Assembly (NCBI GenBank): GCA_001510575.1
Contig: LNGK01000010.1
Coordinates: 430,766 to 494,765 of the forward strand
Source of the DNA: Knoxdaviesia capensis
Lineage: Eukaryota; Ascomycota; Sordariomycetes; Microascales; Gondwanamycetaceae
Reading direction: 5' to 3'
DNA: 64,000 nucleotides
The position numbers and the translations under genes were made by a program. Below, one piece after another: positions 25,669-36,429 of this stretch. Within the stretch, counting starts at the first letter, position 1. The number at the start of each line of letters is the position of its first letter. Below the pieces are notes generated by a model. The model ran no database searches. It saw nothing but the letters and a program-made list of their open reading frames with translations, and had not been told where the DNA came from.

Positions 25669-25905
25669 ACCAGCCAGCGTCCAAAGTCTTGCCAGTGACT
25701 GAAGCTCGGTTTCTCTGATCTGAAAGAAATAGCTCTAGTAAACCTGCTTGTTTGATAGACAGACTGTCGAGACAAAAGAACAGCTCTCCGTCTCACAGTT
25801 TCTCCCAGTGAAGAATCAAACACCCCTCTCTTCCTTCGTTTGCTCTTTCAACCCCTCCTCCCTACCTATTCTCTTCCCCCTCCATATCCTTTCTCCTCCA
25901 CAACC

Positions 25906-28031
25906 ATGTCGCACTTCGACGAAGGAAACCAAGAGTACGGCACCCGGCCGGACCCGGCTTTCACGAACGAGGGCTCCCGGCTGGGCTTCCGCTTCGACGC
26001 CGAGATCCTGTACATCGAGGCGTGGGGCGAGAACGCGCTGCGCGTGCGCGCCACCTGCCTGCACACGCTGAAGGACAACAACTGGGCGCTGGTCGACAAG
26101 CCGGCGTCGACACCGGAGCCGGTGATTGAGATCCACGGCAGCGCAGCGGCCATCACCAACGGCAAGATCCGCGCCGACATCTCGCGCCGCGGCAAGGTCG
26201 TCGTCACCAACACGGCCACCGGAAAGGTGCTGCTCGAGGAGTTCGCGCGCCACCGCCTCGACGTGACCGACCCCAAGTGCTCGTCGCTGCGCCTGCAGGC
26301 GCGCGAATGGAAGCCGCGCCTCGGCTCGCCCGACTACCACCTGACCATGCGCTTCGAGTCGCAGGACCCCGCCGAGCGCATCTACGGCATGGGCCAGTAC
26401 CAGCAGCCGTTCGTCAACCTCAAGGGCGCCGACCTCGAGCTTGCCCAGCGCAACTCGCAGGCCACCGTGCCGTTTGCGCTGTCCAGCCTCGGCTACGGCC
26501 TGCTGTGGAACAACCCCGGTGTCGGCCGCGCCGTCTTCAGCACCCTCACCACCGTGTTCGAGGCTTATGCCACGGATACGCTCGACTACTGGGTCGTCGC
26601 TGGCGACAGCCCCGCCGAGATCGTCCGCGCCTATACTGGCGTCACCGGCCGCGTGCCCATGATGCCCGAGTACGGCCTGGGCTTCTGGCAGTGCAAGCTG
26701 CGGTACCAGACCCAGGAGGAGCTCCTCGGCATTGCGCGCGAGTACCGCCGCCGCAACCTCCCTATCGATGTCATCGTGTGTGACTACTTCCACTGGCCTA
26801 ACCAGGGCGACTGGAAGTTCGACACCACCTTCTGGCCTGATCCGGGTAAGTTTGAAGACCACGTACTGCCACGAGACTGAGAAACGATCCCCAGAACCAG
26901 CAACTAACTCTAGTCCTCTACCATCAAATAGACGCAATGGTTGCCGAACTCAAGGCCCTCAACATCGAGCTGATGGTGTCGATCTGGCCCACGGTTGAGA
27001 AGGCATCCGAGAACTATGAGGAGATGCTGCGCCGCGGCCTGCTCATCCGCCAGGACCGCGGCATCCGGGCCGCCATGGAGGGCCGCGGCTACGCGGTGCA
27101 CTTCGACGCCACCAACCCCGAGGCCCGCGACTTCGTGTGGGACATAGCCAAGCGCAACTACTACGACAAGGGCATCAAGCTGTTCTGGCTGGACGAGGCC
27201 GAGCCCGAGTACACCGTGTACGACTTCGACATCTACCGCTACCATGCCGGGCCCAACCTGCAGATCGGCAATATCTACCCCAGCGACTACTCCAAGAGCT
27301 TCTACGACGGCATGACCGCCGCCGGCGAGACCCAGGTCGTCAACCTGGTGCGCTGCGCCTGGGCCGGCAGCCAGAAGTACGGCGCGCTGGTGTGGTCGGG
27401 CGACATCGCGTCGAGCTGGTCGAGCCTGCGCAACCAGCTCGCCGCCGGCCTCAACATGGGGCTGGCCGGCTTTGCCTGGTTCACCACCGACATCGGCGGC
27501 TTCCACGGCGGCCACCCCGACGACCCGGCGTTCCGCGAGCTGTTCGTGCGCTGGTTCCAGTGGGGCGCCTTCTGCCCCGTGTTCCGCCTGCACGGCGACC
27601 GCGAGCCCAAGCAGCCGCGCGTCGGCACCACCGGCGGCAGCTTCTGCCTGTCGGGCGGGCCCAACGAGGTGTGGTCGTACGGCGACGAGGTGTACGAGAT
27701 CTGCGCAAAGTACATGCGCATCCGCGAGGAGCTGCGCGACTACACGCGCGAGCTGATGAAGGTCGCCCACGAGAGCGGAGACCCGCTCATGCGCCCGCTG
27801 TTCTACGACTTCCCCGCCGACGACAGGTGCTGGAAGATCGAGGACCAGTTCATGTACGGGCCCAAGTACCTCGTCGCCCCCGTGCTGAATGCCGGCCAGG
27901 TCAAGCGCGACGTCTACCTCCCCGGAAGCGGAGCCAAGTGGACCGGCCCGGACGGCACCGTGTACGACGGCGAGCAGACCATTGTCGCCGACTGCCCCCT
28001 TGACACCATGCCGGTGTTCCGCAAGGAGTAG
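25906..28031 (+). CDS. GH31 alpha-xylosidase / alpha-glucosidase
   Basis: Exons 25,906-26,845 and 26,932-28,031 (86-bp intron, CAACTAAC branch site); 2,040 nt, 679 aa. The start ATG has a good context (CACAACCATGTC); an upstream open stretch is the CT-rich leader. Order: N-terminal beta-sandwich (residues about 1-225), (beta/alpha)8 barrel from GRVPMMPEYGLGFWQCKLRY, then a C-terminal beta domain. The nucleophile is Asp401 in KLFWLDEAEPEY, and the likely acid/base is Asp471 in WSGDIASSW. VFRLHGDREP is a conserved barrel-end loop. No signal peptide, so the enzyme is cytosolic, which fits hydrolysis of an imported disaccharide such as isoprimeverose or maltose. The N-terminal region and WLDEAEPE form suggest the alpha-xylosidase-like branch; the exact substrate is inference. 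GC-rich third positions make the antisense strand look open over most of its length, which is a shadow. Confidence 0.92.
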
Positions 28032-28553
28032 GTAACGGGGACTATCTTATGATTGGGAATATAGATTGTACATAACCAGGCCTGAAGATGAGAACAAGGT
28101 CTTCAGGATGAGTTCTATAAATGCATGGTCCGCTCCAATGAAGTGATTAGCTACCAATTGCCACCCGGTGTCGAGGAGGCAGGTTGTGTTTGCAATCCAG
28201 AAAGGTGCGATCCATCTTGAGCTTTCTAGAAGAAGTAGTCATCTCCAAAGCTTCTACAAGTTCCAACCTTAAATCAACGGCCACCTGTGACTTCCAGTTG
28301 GAAAAATTGATGTTGTGATATCATGGTGATTTAGGGTTGCCCCTTTTCCCTCTGTAGGCAGCGAACATCAAGTACACTCCCTCACTTATACTTTAGATCC
28401 GTGGCTCATGGCTTGGTGATGTACATATCTTAGTCTATTATATGGCTAGAAAAAAGAAAAAAATGCATGTGGTATACAAGTGTTGTACAATGCGTGGCTA
28501 TTCCACCCCTTATTTTACAAGCTCCATCTAGCTGTTCATACATTCCCCCTCAC
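28032..28553. other. intergenic between convergent genes
   Basis: 522 bp between the GH31 stop and the PPR gene stop. AT-rich, with A-runs near 28,450; holds both 3' untranslated regions. Nothing else seen. Confidence 0.6.
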
Positions 28554-30956
28554 TTACACTCGAGACTCCCTCGACCGATATGACGGCTTCCGCTCAGTGT
28601 ACGGAGTCGAAGACTTGAACTCCTTCCCAGCCGGCCGGGGCTTATACAATCTCCGTGGAGATCCAATGGCCGGGTCCTCTCCCTGGAGCTTCGCCGAAAC
28701 GCCATGGTCGCGGTTGTAAAAGTCCATGAAGATCTTCTGCAGCATCTTGCGTCGATTGTTGATCTGCTCAAGCCGCTTGCCGTCAATCATGCGGTCGGTC
28801 AAGATGCGGTCGTGGGCGGCAATCATGCTGCGGGCCACCGCCATGACTTCGCGCGCATGGTTGTACGACTCGCTCCATTTCTTGGGGATCTTCTCCTCAG
28901 CAGCACCGTGTTTCGCGGACGGCGATGAGGCCGGGTCGGCAGCATCCTCGTCCTCCCATTCCTCCTCGGCAGCCTGCTCGGAGTTCTGCATGAATATCTC
29001 CGGGTTCGCCATGGCGTCCTCGTCGGCAACCACGAGGGCAGCTGCCTCCGGCGCCTCTTCCCTGGTGGTAGCAGCCTTCTCTGCCTTCTCGGCAGCAGCC
29101 TTCTCGGCAGTGGCCGCCTCCTTCAGACGCCCGGCCGCGTCGCTGAGACAACGCGTGAACAGCGGATATACAGCATCCAGGCAATCCGCGATCTGCGTGC
29201 CAAACTCGCGCTCCAGAGCAGTCGTTGCAATCGGGCTGGAGGACACCTTGGTTAACCGTTGGCGGAACTGCGTGTTGTCGGAGACCAAACACATGTAGGT
29301 GCGCAGCGCAACCGGGTTAGGCAACTGAGTCGACTTGCTCATGACCGCAAGAATGGCGTTGGCATTGGCCAGGGCGCCGGGGTTGAGCTTGTCGCCGAGA
29401 CAGGCGTCCAGCCCGACCTGGAACGCGCGGCCAGAGTGCAGGTCGTCGGGCATCTGCTGCATGGTCTCTGCCACACGGCCACTGCCGTGGCCCTTGCGGT
29501 GCACCTTGAGCAACTGGATCCAGTTGTCGCCGTCGGGCGTGATCTTGTATTCATTGACGAAGAGATCCCAGTACCGCGAGGCCAGGGATGATCGGCGGGT
29601 CAGCATCAACGCTGAGAGGATAAGCGAGAGCGTGTTTGTGCTGGGAGTCACGTAGGCAGCAGCCTTGGAGCGCCCAGCACGTGAGTCAAACGCTGCAATG
29701 GCGGTGGTGGGCTGAGCTGATGAGCCTGAAGAGGGCGCGCCGAGAGCCACCAGTGAATCGGAGTACTGGGGGATCTCCATAGTCTGCTCCAGGAGGGCAA
29801 AAATCTGCGCGCGGGTCGACACACTGCCGTACAGCATCATCCGGCCCAGCGAGCACACGATGGTTTCATCCAGCATCAGCTGGCCGGTGCGCCATTGGTT
29901 GACTATGTCCTTCCACAGCGACACAGCCTTCGTCAGCATGGGGTTCAGGTGTTGCTGGGTGTAGTCCTCGAGGGTGATGGCTTCGCGCCGCAAGTCGGCG
30001 CGGGCCTCGTCCAGCGTGGCGCGCATGCCGTTGAACATGGCCGAGTACGTCCACGACGTCGGTGTGCGCAGTTTGCCGCCAGCAGTGGCCGCGATCGAGA
30101 ACATGGCGTCCATATCTTTGGCGCGCGCACACGCCTCGATCACGGCGTTCATGTGGATCGTGTTCGGGGGGAGCCGCTCGCTGTTGAGCATGGTTAGGTA
30201 CAAGCGCACGGCCTGCGGAACAGCGGTCTTCGGGTGGTGGGAGCGCGCGCAGCCCTTGAAAATTGTGGTGAAGGTTTGTGCGTTTGGCTGTTGACCGCGT
30301 TTCTTCATCTATCGGTAGGCAAGAGTGATAGGGGTCAGTCGGGGACAGCTCCACAAGAAAGAGGTGTGTATGGGTGGAAGTTTGGTCGTTCTCACCTCGT
30401 TGAAAGCCTTGATGGCCAGCGGGATCTTCTGCTGCTGCATAAGATGGTCGATGATGGCATTCCAGCTGACGGTGACACTCATACTTTTACTGGCATGGCG
30501 AGTGAGGTCCATGGCTTCGGCCAGCTGGTGGCGCTTCAGCTTGGCCGTAACAGTCTGTGCCAGCTTCCACGGGTCATTGACGTACGACAGCTCTTTCTCC
30601 AGGTTGCGTTTCTTCCGAATTTCCGGAGACAGCGGCTTCCGACGCCCGGGCCGGCCATCGGCGTTTGTTTCAGACCCGACATCGCGGGCTTTGGAGAACT
30701 GGCTATCAAAGTTGGACTCCTTTCTGTCGCCAGCACGATCGAAATCTCTCTTCGGGTGCTTGGGTCGCGAAGACGGGCTGAGTTTCGGCTTAGCCGCCGG
30801 CGATGGCGTTGCAGTAGCTGCCGGGGCCACTGAAGAGTACGGTCGCGTGAAGCTGTGTGGACATGAAGTTGAAGGAGTTTGGGTGGTGGCAGCAGCGACG
30901 GATGCTCGCACAGCCGCCGCCGCCGATGAACGGAGACAAGATCTGCATGCGATCAT
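28554..30956 (-). CDS. mitochondrial pentatricopeptide repeat protein
   Basis: Exons 30,956-30,396 and 30,308-28,554 with an 87-bp phase-0 intron; 771 aa. The start is MIACRSC; in-frame codons further upstream lie in a pyrimidine-rich leader. Residues 1-42 are rich in Arg, Ser and Ala with no acid (RSCLRSSAAAAVRASVAAA), a mitochondrial presequence. PPR-like helical pairs start near residue 145 (SVTVSWNAIIDHLMQQQKIPLAIKAF) and continue after the intron (PNAQTFTTIFKGCAR, PPNTIHMNAVIEACARAKDM, TSWTYSAMFNGM). The C-terminal third has an Ala/Glu/Lys helix and an acidic stretch, then a basic tail. Such proteins bind mitochondrial RNA; the layout resembles the Ccm1/Dmr1 group that stabilises the small-subunit rRNA, but this link is tentative. 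It is head-to-head with POL1. Confidence 0.82.
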
Positions 30957-31474
30957 TGCAGCATTGTGTAAAAAGAGACAATTAGAGAGGATGGAGGTTG
31001 GAAATCTGTGTGAAACGAGAAAAAGGTTGAACGTATTTCCAAACGTGTGGTTCATGAGATGTCGTTGGAAAGAGAAAAAAAAAAAAAGACTGTGGCAAAT
31101 GGCTCTGTGGCGCAAAGTGTAAGGTGTGGCGTTATTTTCTCTCCCCAAAACGCGTTCGCGTTAATTGGCGATCCCATACATGCATTTTAATGCTAGCAAA
31201 CGCCGACGCGACGCGACTAACATAAAGTGGAAAGAGCAATGAAACCCAGAAAATATACAAACATTTATGTACCACCACCGCAATTCTTCCTCAGTTCTCT
31301 CCTCACTTTCTATATCCTTGATTCTCTCCTATCCCCTCCTCACTATCATTCCAATTGGGGTCCTTTTACAGTTAACTTTTTTTCTTCCTTTTCTTCAACT
31401 TTTCTTCCAAATATCCAAAATCTCCAATTCCCCTATCCTCTCTCCCACATAAGCCAGAATACAACTTCACCACA
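30957..31474. promoter_or_regulatory. bidirectional PPR/POL1 promoter with MluI boxes
   Basis: 518 bp separate the two divergent start codons. An exact MluI cell-cycle box ACGCGT lies at 31,150-31,155, overlapping CGCGTTCGCGTT, and a second cluster GACGCGACGCGAC lies at 31,205-31,217. MBF (Mbp1/Swi6) is known to bind ACGCGT and to drive S-phase genes including POL1 in yeast. Closer to POL1 the DNA is strongly CT-rich (31,280-31,450), as in many fungal leaders. Regulation here is inferred from the motifs. Confidence 0.6.
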
Positions 31475-34400
31475 ATGTCGAGGGCCGCCAACTCGCGGCG
31501 AGCCAAGCTCGAAGAGCTTCGAGCGCTGCGCCAGTCCGGCAAGAAAGTGTTCGATTCCTACGAGGTTGCCGAGGTCGAGTCGTTGTATGAGGAAGTCGAC
31601 GAGGTTGGCTACAAGAAGATTGTGCGGGAGCGGTTGAACCAGGACGATTTCGTGGTCGATGATAACGGCGAGGGCTACGCCGACGACGGCCGTGAGGAGT
31701 GGGATCGTCAGCCGGTGTATTCCGAAAGTGACGATGATATGGCCGGCGACGAAAACTCGCGTCAACGGGGACGGCCCAAGAAGTCTGGTACGCTTTGATT
31801 GTCTCGGACATTGCGTTTTTGCCGGGGCAACCGCAGACTAACCTCCTCCTTTGGACTCACTCGTTCTATAGACAAGAAAGCAAAGGAAGACGCCCAGGCG
31901 AAGAAGGAAGCAAACGACCGTGATATCACGGACTTCTTCACTAAAGGAGCTGGCCGCGCTGCGCCAAAGCAAAAGGTTCGTAGCCCTTTTCTCATCAGTC
32001 CATCAGTCACGTCATTCACTAACATTGCTCTCTTCTCTCCCTCCACAGATCGTGAAGACCAAGGAAGACGATGATTTCATGGCAAACCTCCTGGGTGAAA
32101 TCGACACGAATGTTCCGAAACCCACCATCCGCCAAACCAACAAGCGCAACCGCTCTCCCGAACGCCGGAAGGTGCGCATTGTGTCGCCGGCTCCCCGAGA
32201 CCGCTCCAGCCGCCTCACCAAAAAACCCCGAACCAGCGATGAAGGAGCCCGGCTTCCGTCCCCGGTCGGTGGCTTCGGTGACGACGATGACGATTCCCAG
32301 TTCCTGCCCATCCCATCGCTGGCCAGTGACGACATCCCTATGAGCGATCCGGCTCCGTCCTCGCCAGCTGCCAAGGTTGCTGAGCGGAAGGCTCAGGTCC
32401 AAATTAAGCAGGAGCCGAAGGATGATGATGAGTACGGCGATGACGATGAGGGTCTCATGGAGGTTGCCCACGCCGGATCCGTCACTATCGCCAGTGTGAA
32501 CAAGTCGGGCTCGCGGCCGGCTCCCCCTCCCAAGCCCATTAAGATTGAGCAGCCGGAGAAGCCGATTCTGCCGTCGTCGTCGCCCTCAAAGCCCATCACC
32601 GTTGACGACGAGTCCGGAGTTGACGCGTCCTCGTGGACCAACCTCACCGATAAGCTGAATGTTGTCAGCTCGCCACAGACCGCCATCGACTCTCCCAGCA
32701 CGGCCCACCGCGGCAAGATGGACGCAAATGACGCCCTCGAGGAAGACGGCAGCCTGCACATGTACTGGCTGGACTACACCGAGATCAACGGCAGTCTGTG
32801 TCTCTTCGGCAAGGTGCTGAACAAGAAGACCAAGGCGTATGTAAGCTGCTTTGTCAAGGTCGACAACATCCAGCGCAAGTTATATGTTCTTCCGCGCGAA
32901 ACCCGGTTCAAGGACGGCGAGGATACCGACGAAGCTGTGGGCCTGCAGGACGTGTATTCCGAGGTCGATACCATCATGACCAGAATGAAGGTCGGCGTGT
33001 TCAAGACGAAGCCAACCACCCGCAAGTATGCCTTTGAGCTTCCCGATGTTCCGCGGGAGACCAAGTATCTGAAGGTGTTCTATCCATATACCGGTATGTT
33101 TTATCTGCATCATGCTACTTCTATACACTATCCTTCTTCCAGAAAAGCTCTTGATCTAACCAATCATGTATCTAGCCCCCCAACTCGATATGGACATGTC
33201 CGGAGAGACCTTCTCCCGCGTTTTCGGAACAAACACCGCCCTCTTCGAGCAGTTCGTCCTGTGGAAGAATATCATGGGTCCGTGTTGGCTGAAGATTGAA
33301 GACGCCGACTTCTCGTCTCTCAACAACGCCTCCCACTGCAAGCTTGAGGTGGCCGTCTCCCACCCCAAGATGGTGTCGGTGCTGAAAACCACCGATGGTG
33401 GCAGCAGCGACAGCCAGGAAGCCCCGCCGCTGTCGGTAATGAGTCTGGCTCTCCGCACCACCTTCAACAAGGCTGCCAACAAGCAAGAGCTCCAGGCCAT
33501 CAGCGCGCGCATCTACGACCGGGTCAATCTTGCGGATACCACCCCGGCCGAGCAGCTTCCGTGCCGGACCTTCACACTTATTCGACCGCCCCCGGGCGAA
33601 AAGGCCTTCCCGGTTGGCTTCGAGCTGATGGCCCGTAAACGCAGCCGTGGCCTGCTCAAGCCGGTTCCCCGGGAGAACGACATGTTGGCCGTGTTGCTGG
33701 CGCAGATTGAGGTGGCGGATCCCGATGTGATCATTGGCCACCAGCTCGAAGGCGCCGACTACAGCATTCTAATTGACCGCATGCGCGAGAAGAAGGTTCC
33801 CGGCTGGTCGCGACTCGGTCGTCTTCGCCGATCGCAGTGGCCGTCGTCGCTGACCCGCACTGGAGGCAATGTGTTTGCCGAGCGCCAGCTGATGTCTGGA
33901 CGTCTGCTGTGCGATTTGGCCAACGATGCCGGAAAGTCGGTCATGTTCCGCTGCCAGTCGTGGAGTTTGACAGAGATGTGCAGCCTGTATCTTGGTGGCG
34001 GCAAGGCTTCTCCTGCACCGCAACGCCGCGAGATCGACAACGAAGCCGCCCTCAAGACGTGGGCAGCCCGCGACAAGGACGGCCTGATGAACTACGTGAC
34101 GCACCTCGAGGCCGATACGCATTTCATTGCTGCTCTAGCCGTTCGTGTTCAGATGCTGCCTCTGACGAAGGTCCTCACCAACCTGGCTGGTAACTCCTGG
34201 GCGCGTACTCTTACCGGTACGCGTGCCGAACGCAACGAGTACATTTTGCTGCACGAGTTCCACCGCAACAAGTTCATCTGCCCCGACAAGATGCCGGCCG
34301 GCGGTCGAGGAAAAAAGGGAGGTGATGCGATGTTTGGCCCGGCTGCTGGTGGCCACGAAGGCAATGAAGGTGATGAAGAAGGAGGTGGTGGTGGCAGCGG

Positions 34401-36429
34401 TCCTGGCAACAAGAAGAAGGACAAGTTCAAGGGTGGTTTGGTTCTCGAGCCCGAACGCGGTCTCTACGACAAGTTTGTGCTAGTGATGGACTTCAACTCT
34501 CTGTATCCGTCGATTATCCAGGAGTTCAACATCTGCTTCACCACGGTCGAGCGGCACTCGAAGCCGGATGCCTCGGCTGCTGTCGTCGAAGAGGCTGCCG
34601 ATGCTGAAGAGGCGGTTCCCGAAGTGCCTAGCGGAAGTCTCCCGCAAGGAGTCCTGCCCCGGCTGATCGCTACGTTGGTCAGCCGCCGTCGACAAGTCAA
34701 GAGTCTGATGAAGGACAAGTCGGCCACGCCCGAGCAGCTGGCCACATGGGATATCAAGCAGCTCGCCCTCAAGCTCACAGCCAACTCCATGTACGGCTGT
34801 CTGGGCTATGACCGGTCGCGGTTCTACGCGCGGCCGCTGGCCATGCTGACCACGTCCAAGGGCCGTGAGATTCTGCGCAGCACCAAGGAGCTGGCCGAAA
34901 CCCAGGGCCTCCAGGTCATCTACGGCGACACCGATTCCGTCATGATCAACGCCAACGTCGACAACATGGCCGATGCCATACGGGTCGGCAAGGACTTCAA
35001 GCGCGCGGTCAACAATCACTACCGGCTTCTGGAGATCGACATTGACAACGTGTTCCGGCGCATTCTGCTGCTGGCGAAGAAGAAGTACGCGGCCGTGTCG
35101 CTAGTGGAGAAGGCCGACGGCCAGATTGAGGAGCACATGGAGATCAAGGGCCTGGACATGAAGCGCCGCGAGTACTGCGGGCTGTCCAAGGACCTATCGG
35201 CCAGCGTGCTGGACGCGATCCTATCGGGCGACGACGCCGATACGTGTGTGTCGCGCATCCACAGCCTCCTGCGTGATACCGCGGAGGCGATGCGGTCGGG
35301 CAAGGTGGCTACGCAGAAGTACATCATCTTCACGCAGCTCGGAAAGGCGCCGCGCGACTACCCCAACGCCGACGCGATGCCGCAGGTGCAGGTGGCTCTG
35401 CGTGAGATCTCGCGTGGAAAGACGGTGCGTCGTGGCGATGTCATGTCGTACATCATCACCACGGGCGACGCCACCACGCCGGCAACCGAACCGCCTGCCA
35501 AGCGCGCGTTCCCTCCGGGCGACCTCCTCCGAGCCGGATCTGAGCTTCACGCCGATGTGGACTGGTACATGGGCAAGCAGATCTTCCCGCCTGTGGAGCG
35601 TCTGTGCGCCAACATCGAGGGCACGTCAGCCGCACAGCTTGCCGAGCACCTGGGACTAGACATCCGGCGATACTCGGCGCAAACGTCGTCGGGCTCTGGT
35701 GGCGGCTCGGGCGCCAACGCCGATGCCGAGATCCACCCGCTCGAGTCGCTCGTGCCCGACGCGGTGCGCTTCGCCGAGTGCACGCGTCTCTCGCTGCGGT
35801 GCCGCGCCTGCGGCACGTCGTCGCCGTTCGAGGGCCTCCTGCGCAGCGTGTCGCGGGTCACCGCGTCAGGCGTGGCCTGCCCCAAGTGCACCGCCGTGCT
35901 GTCCCCGCTGTCGGTGGTGGCGCAGGTCGAGCACGCGGTGCGCACGGCAACGGCAAAGTACTACGAGGCGTGGCTGGTGTGCGACGACCCGTCGTGCGGG
36001 AACCGCACGCGCCAGACCAGCGTGTACGGGGCACGCTGCCTCGGCCCGCGCGGACTGGCGCGCGACTGCCGCGGCCGCATGCGCTTCGAGGCGGGCGAGA
36101 AGGCGATTTACACGCAGCTGCTGTACTTTGCGTCGCTGTGGGACGTCGACCGCGCCCGCACGGCTGCCGCCGCCGGCCTCAACGAGAACAAGAAGCCGGC
36201 GGGCCCTGGCGCAACTGCTGCCGGCCCCAAGCCGGACGGCCCGGACGACATGTCCGATGCCGACCGCGAGCACGTGCTGGCGATGGCGGAGCACAACCGC
36301 GTGCGCTTCGGCACGGTCAAGGCGGTGGTTGACCGGTACTTGGATAAGTGCGGCCGGCAGTGGGTGGCGATAGACACGCTATTTGGCAAGCTCGGGTTCT
36401 TGCAGGCCGTGTCTGCGGCTGCTGCATAA
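31475..36429 (+). CDS. POL1: DNA polymerase alpha catalytic subunit
   Basis: Exons 31,475-31,787, 31,872-31,975, 32,049-33,093 and 33,176-36,429 (introns 84, 73, 82 bp); 4,716 nt, 1,571 aa, slightly longer than the yeast enzyme. It is the polymerase of the primase complex that starts DNA synthesis at origins and on the lagging strand. Family B motifs: DFNSLYPSII (A, D926), KLTANSMYGCLG (B, from K1020), YGDTDSVMI (C, D1072 and D1074). The degenerate exonuclease region contains DPDVIIGHQL. The C-terminus has two zinc modules: CRAC from C1363 with a later CPKC, and CDDPSC with a later Cys pair, for B-subunit and primase binding. The acidic, disordered N-terminus carries DDDFMANLLGEID (residues 146-158), like the Ctf4-interacting motif, and a PIP-like DRDITDFF (120-127). 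A Gly/Glu-rich insert near residues 885-910 just before motif A is unusual. Confidence 0.97.

Larger units (their letters stand above)
18588..25905. other. long gene-empty block, right
   Basis: About 7.3 kb between the divergent transporter and GH31 genes. No ORF has a recognisable domain; the longest (155 aa, 21,353-21,820) looks random. Visible content: three GGCTAAA motifs (20,086-20,092 plus; 22,198-22,204 plus; 24,817-24,823 minus), a C-run with quadruplex potential at 22,952, further G-runs near 20,790 and 23,657, and a TATA box for GH31. CA/TG are not depleted. It may act as a large shared regulatory region, or hold unannotated non-coding RNA. Confidence 0.45.

Noticed and set aside
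25816..27770. Long antisense ORFs (up to 373 and 286 codons) opposite the GH31 gene, and long out-of-frame sense ORFs.
   Set aside because: They come from the GC-rich third positions of GH31; products are Ala/Arg/Gly-rich with no domain.
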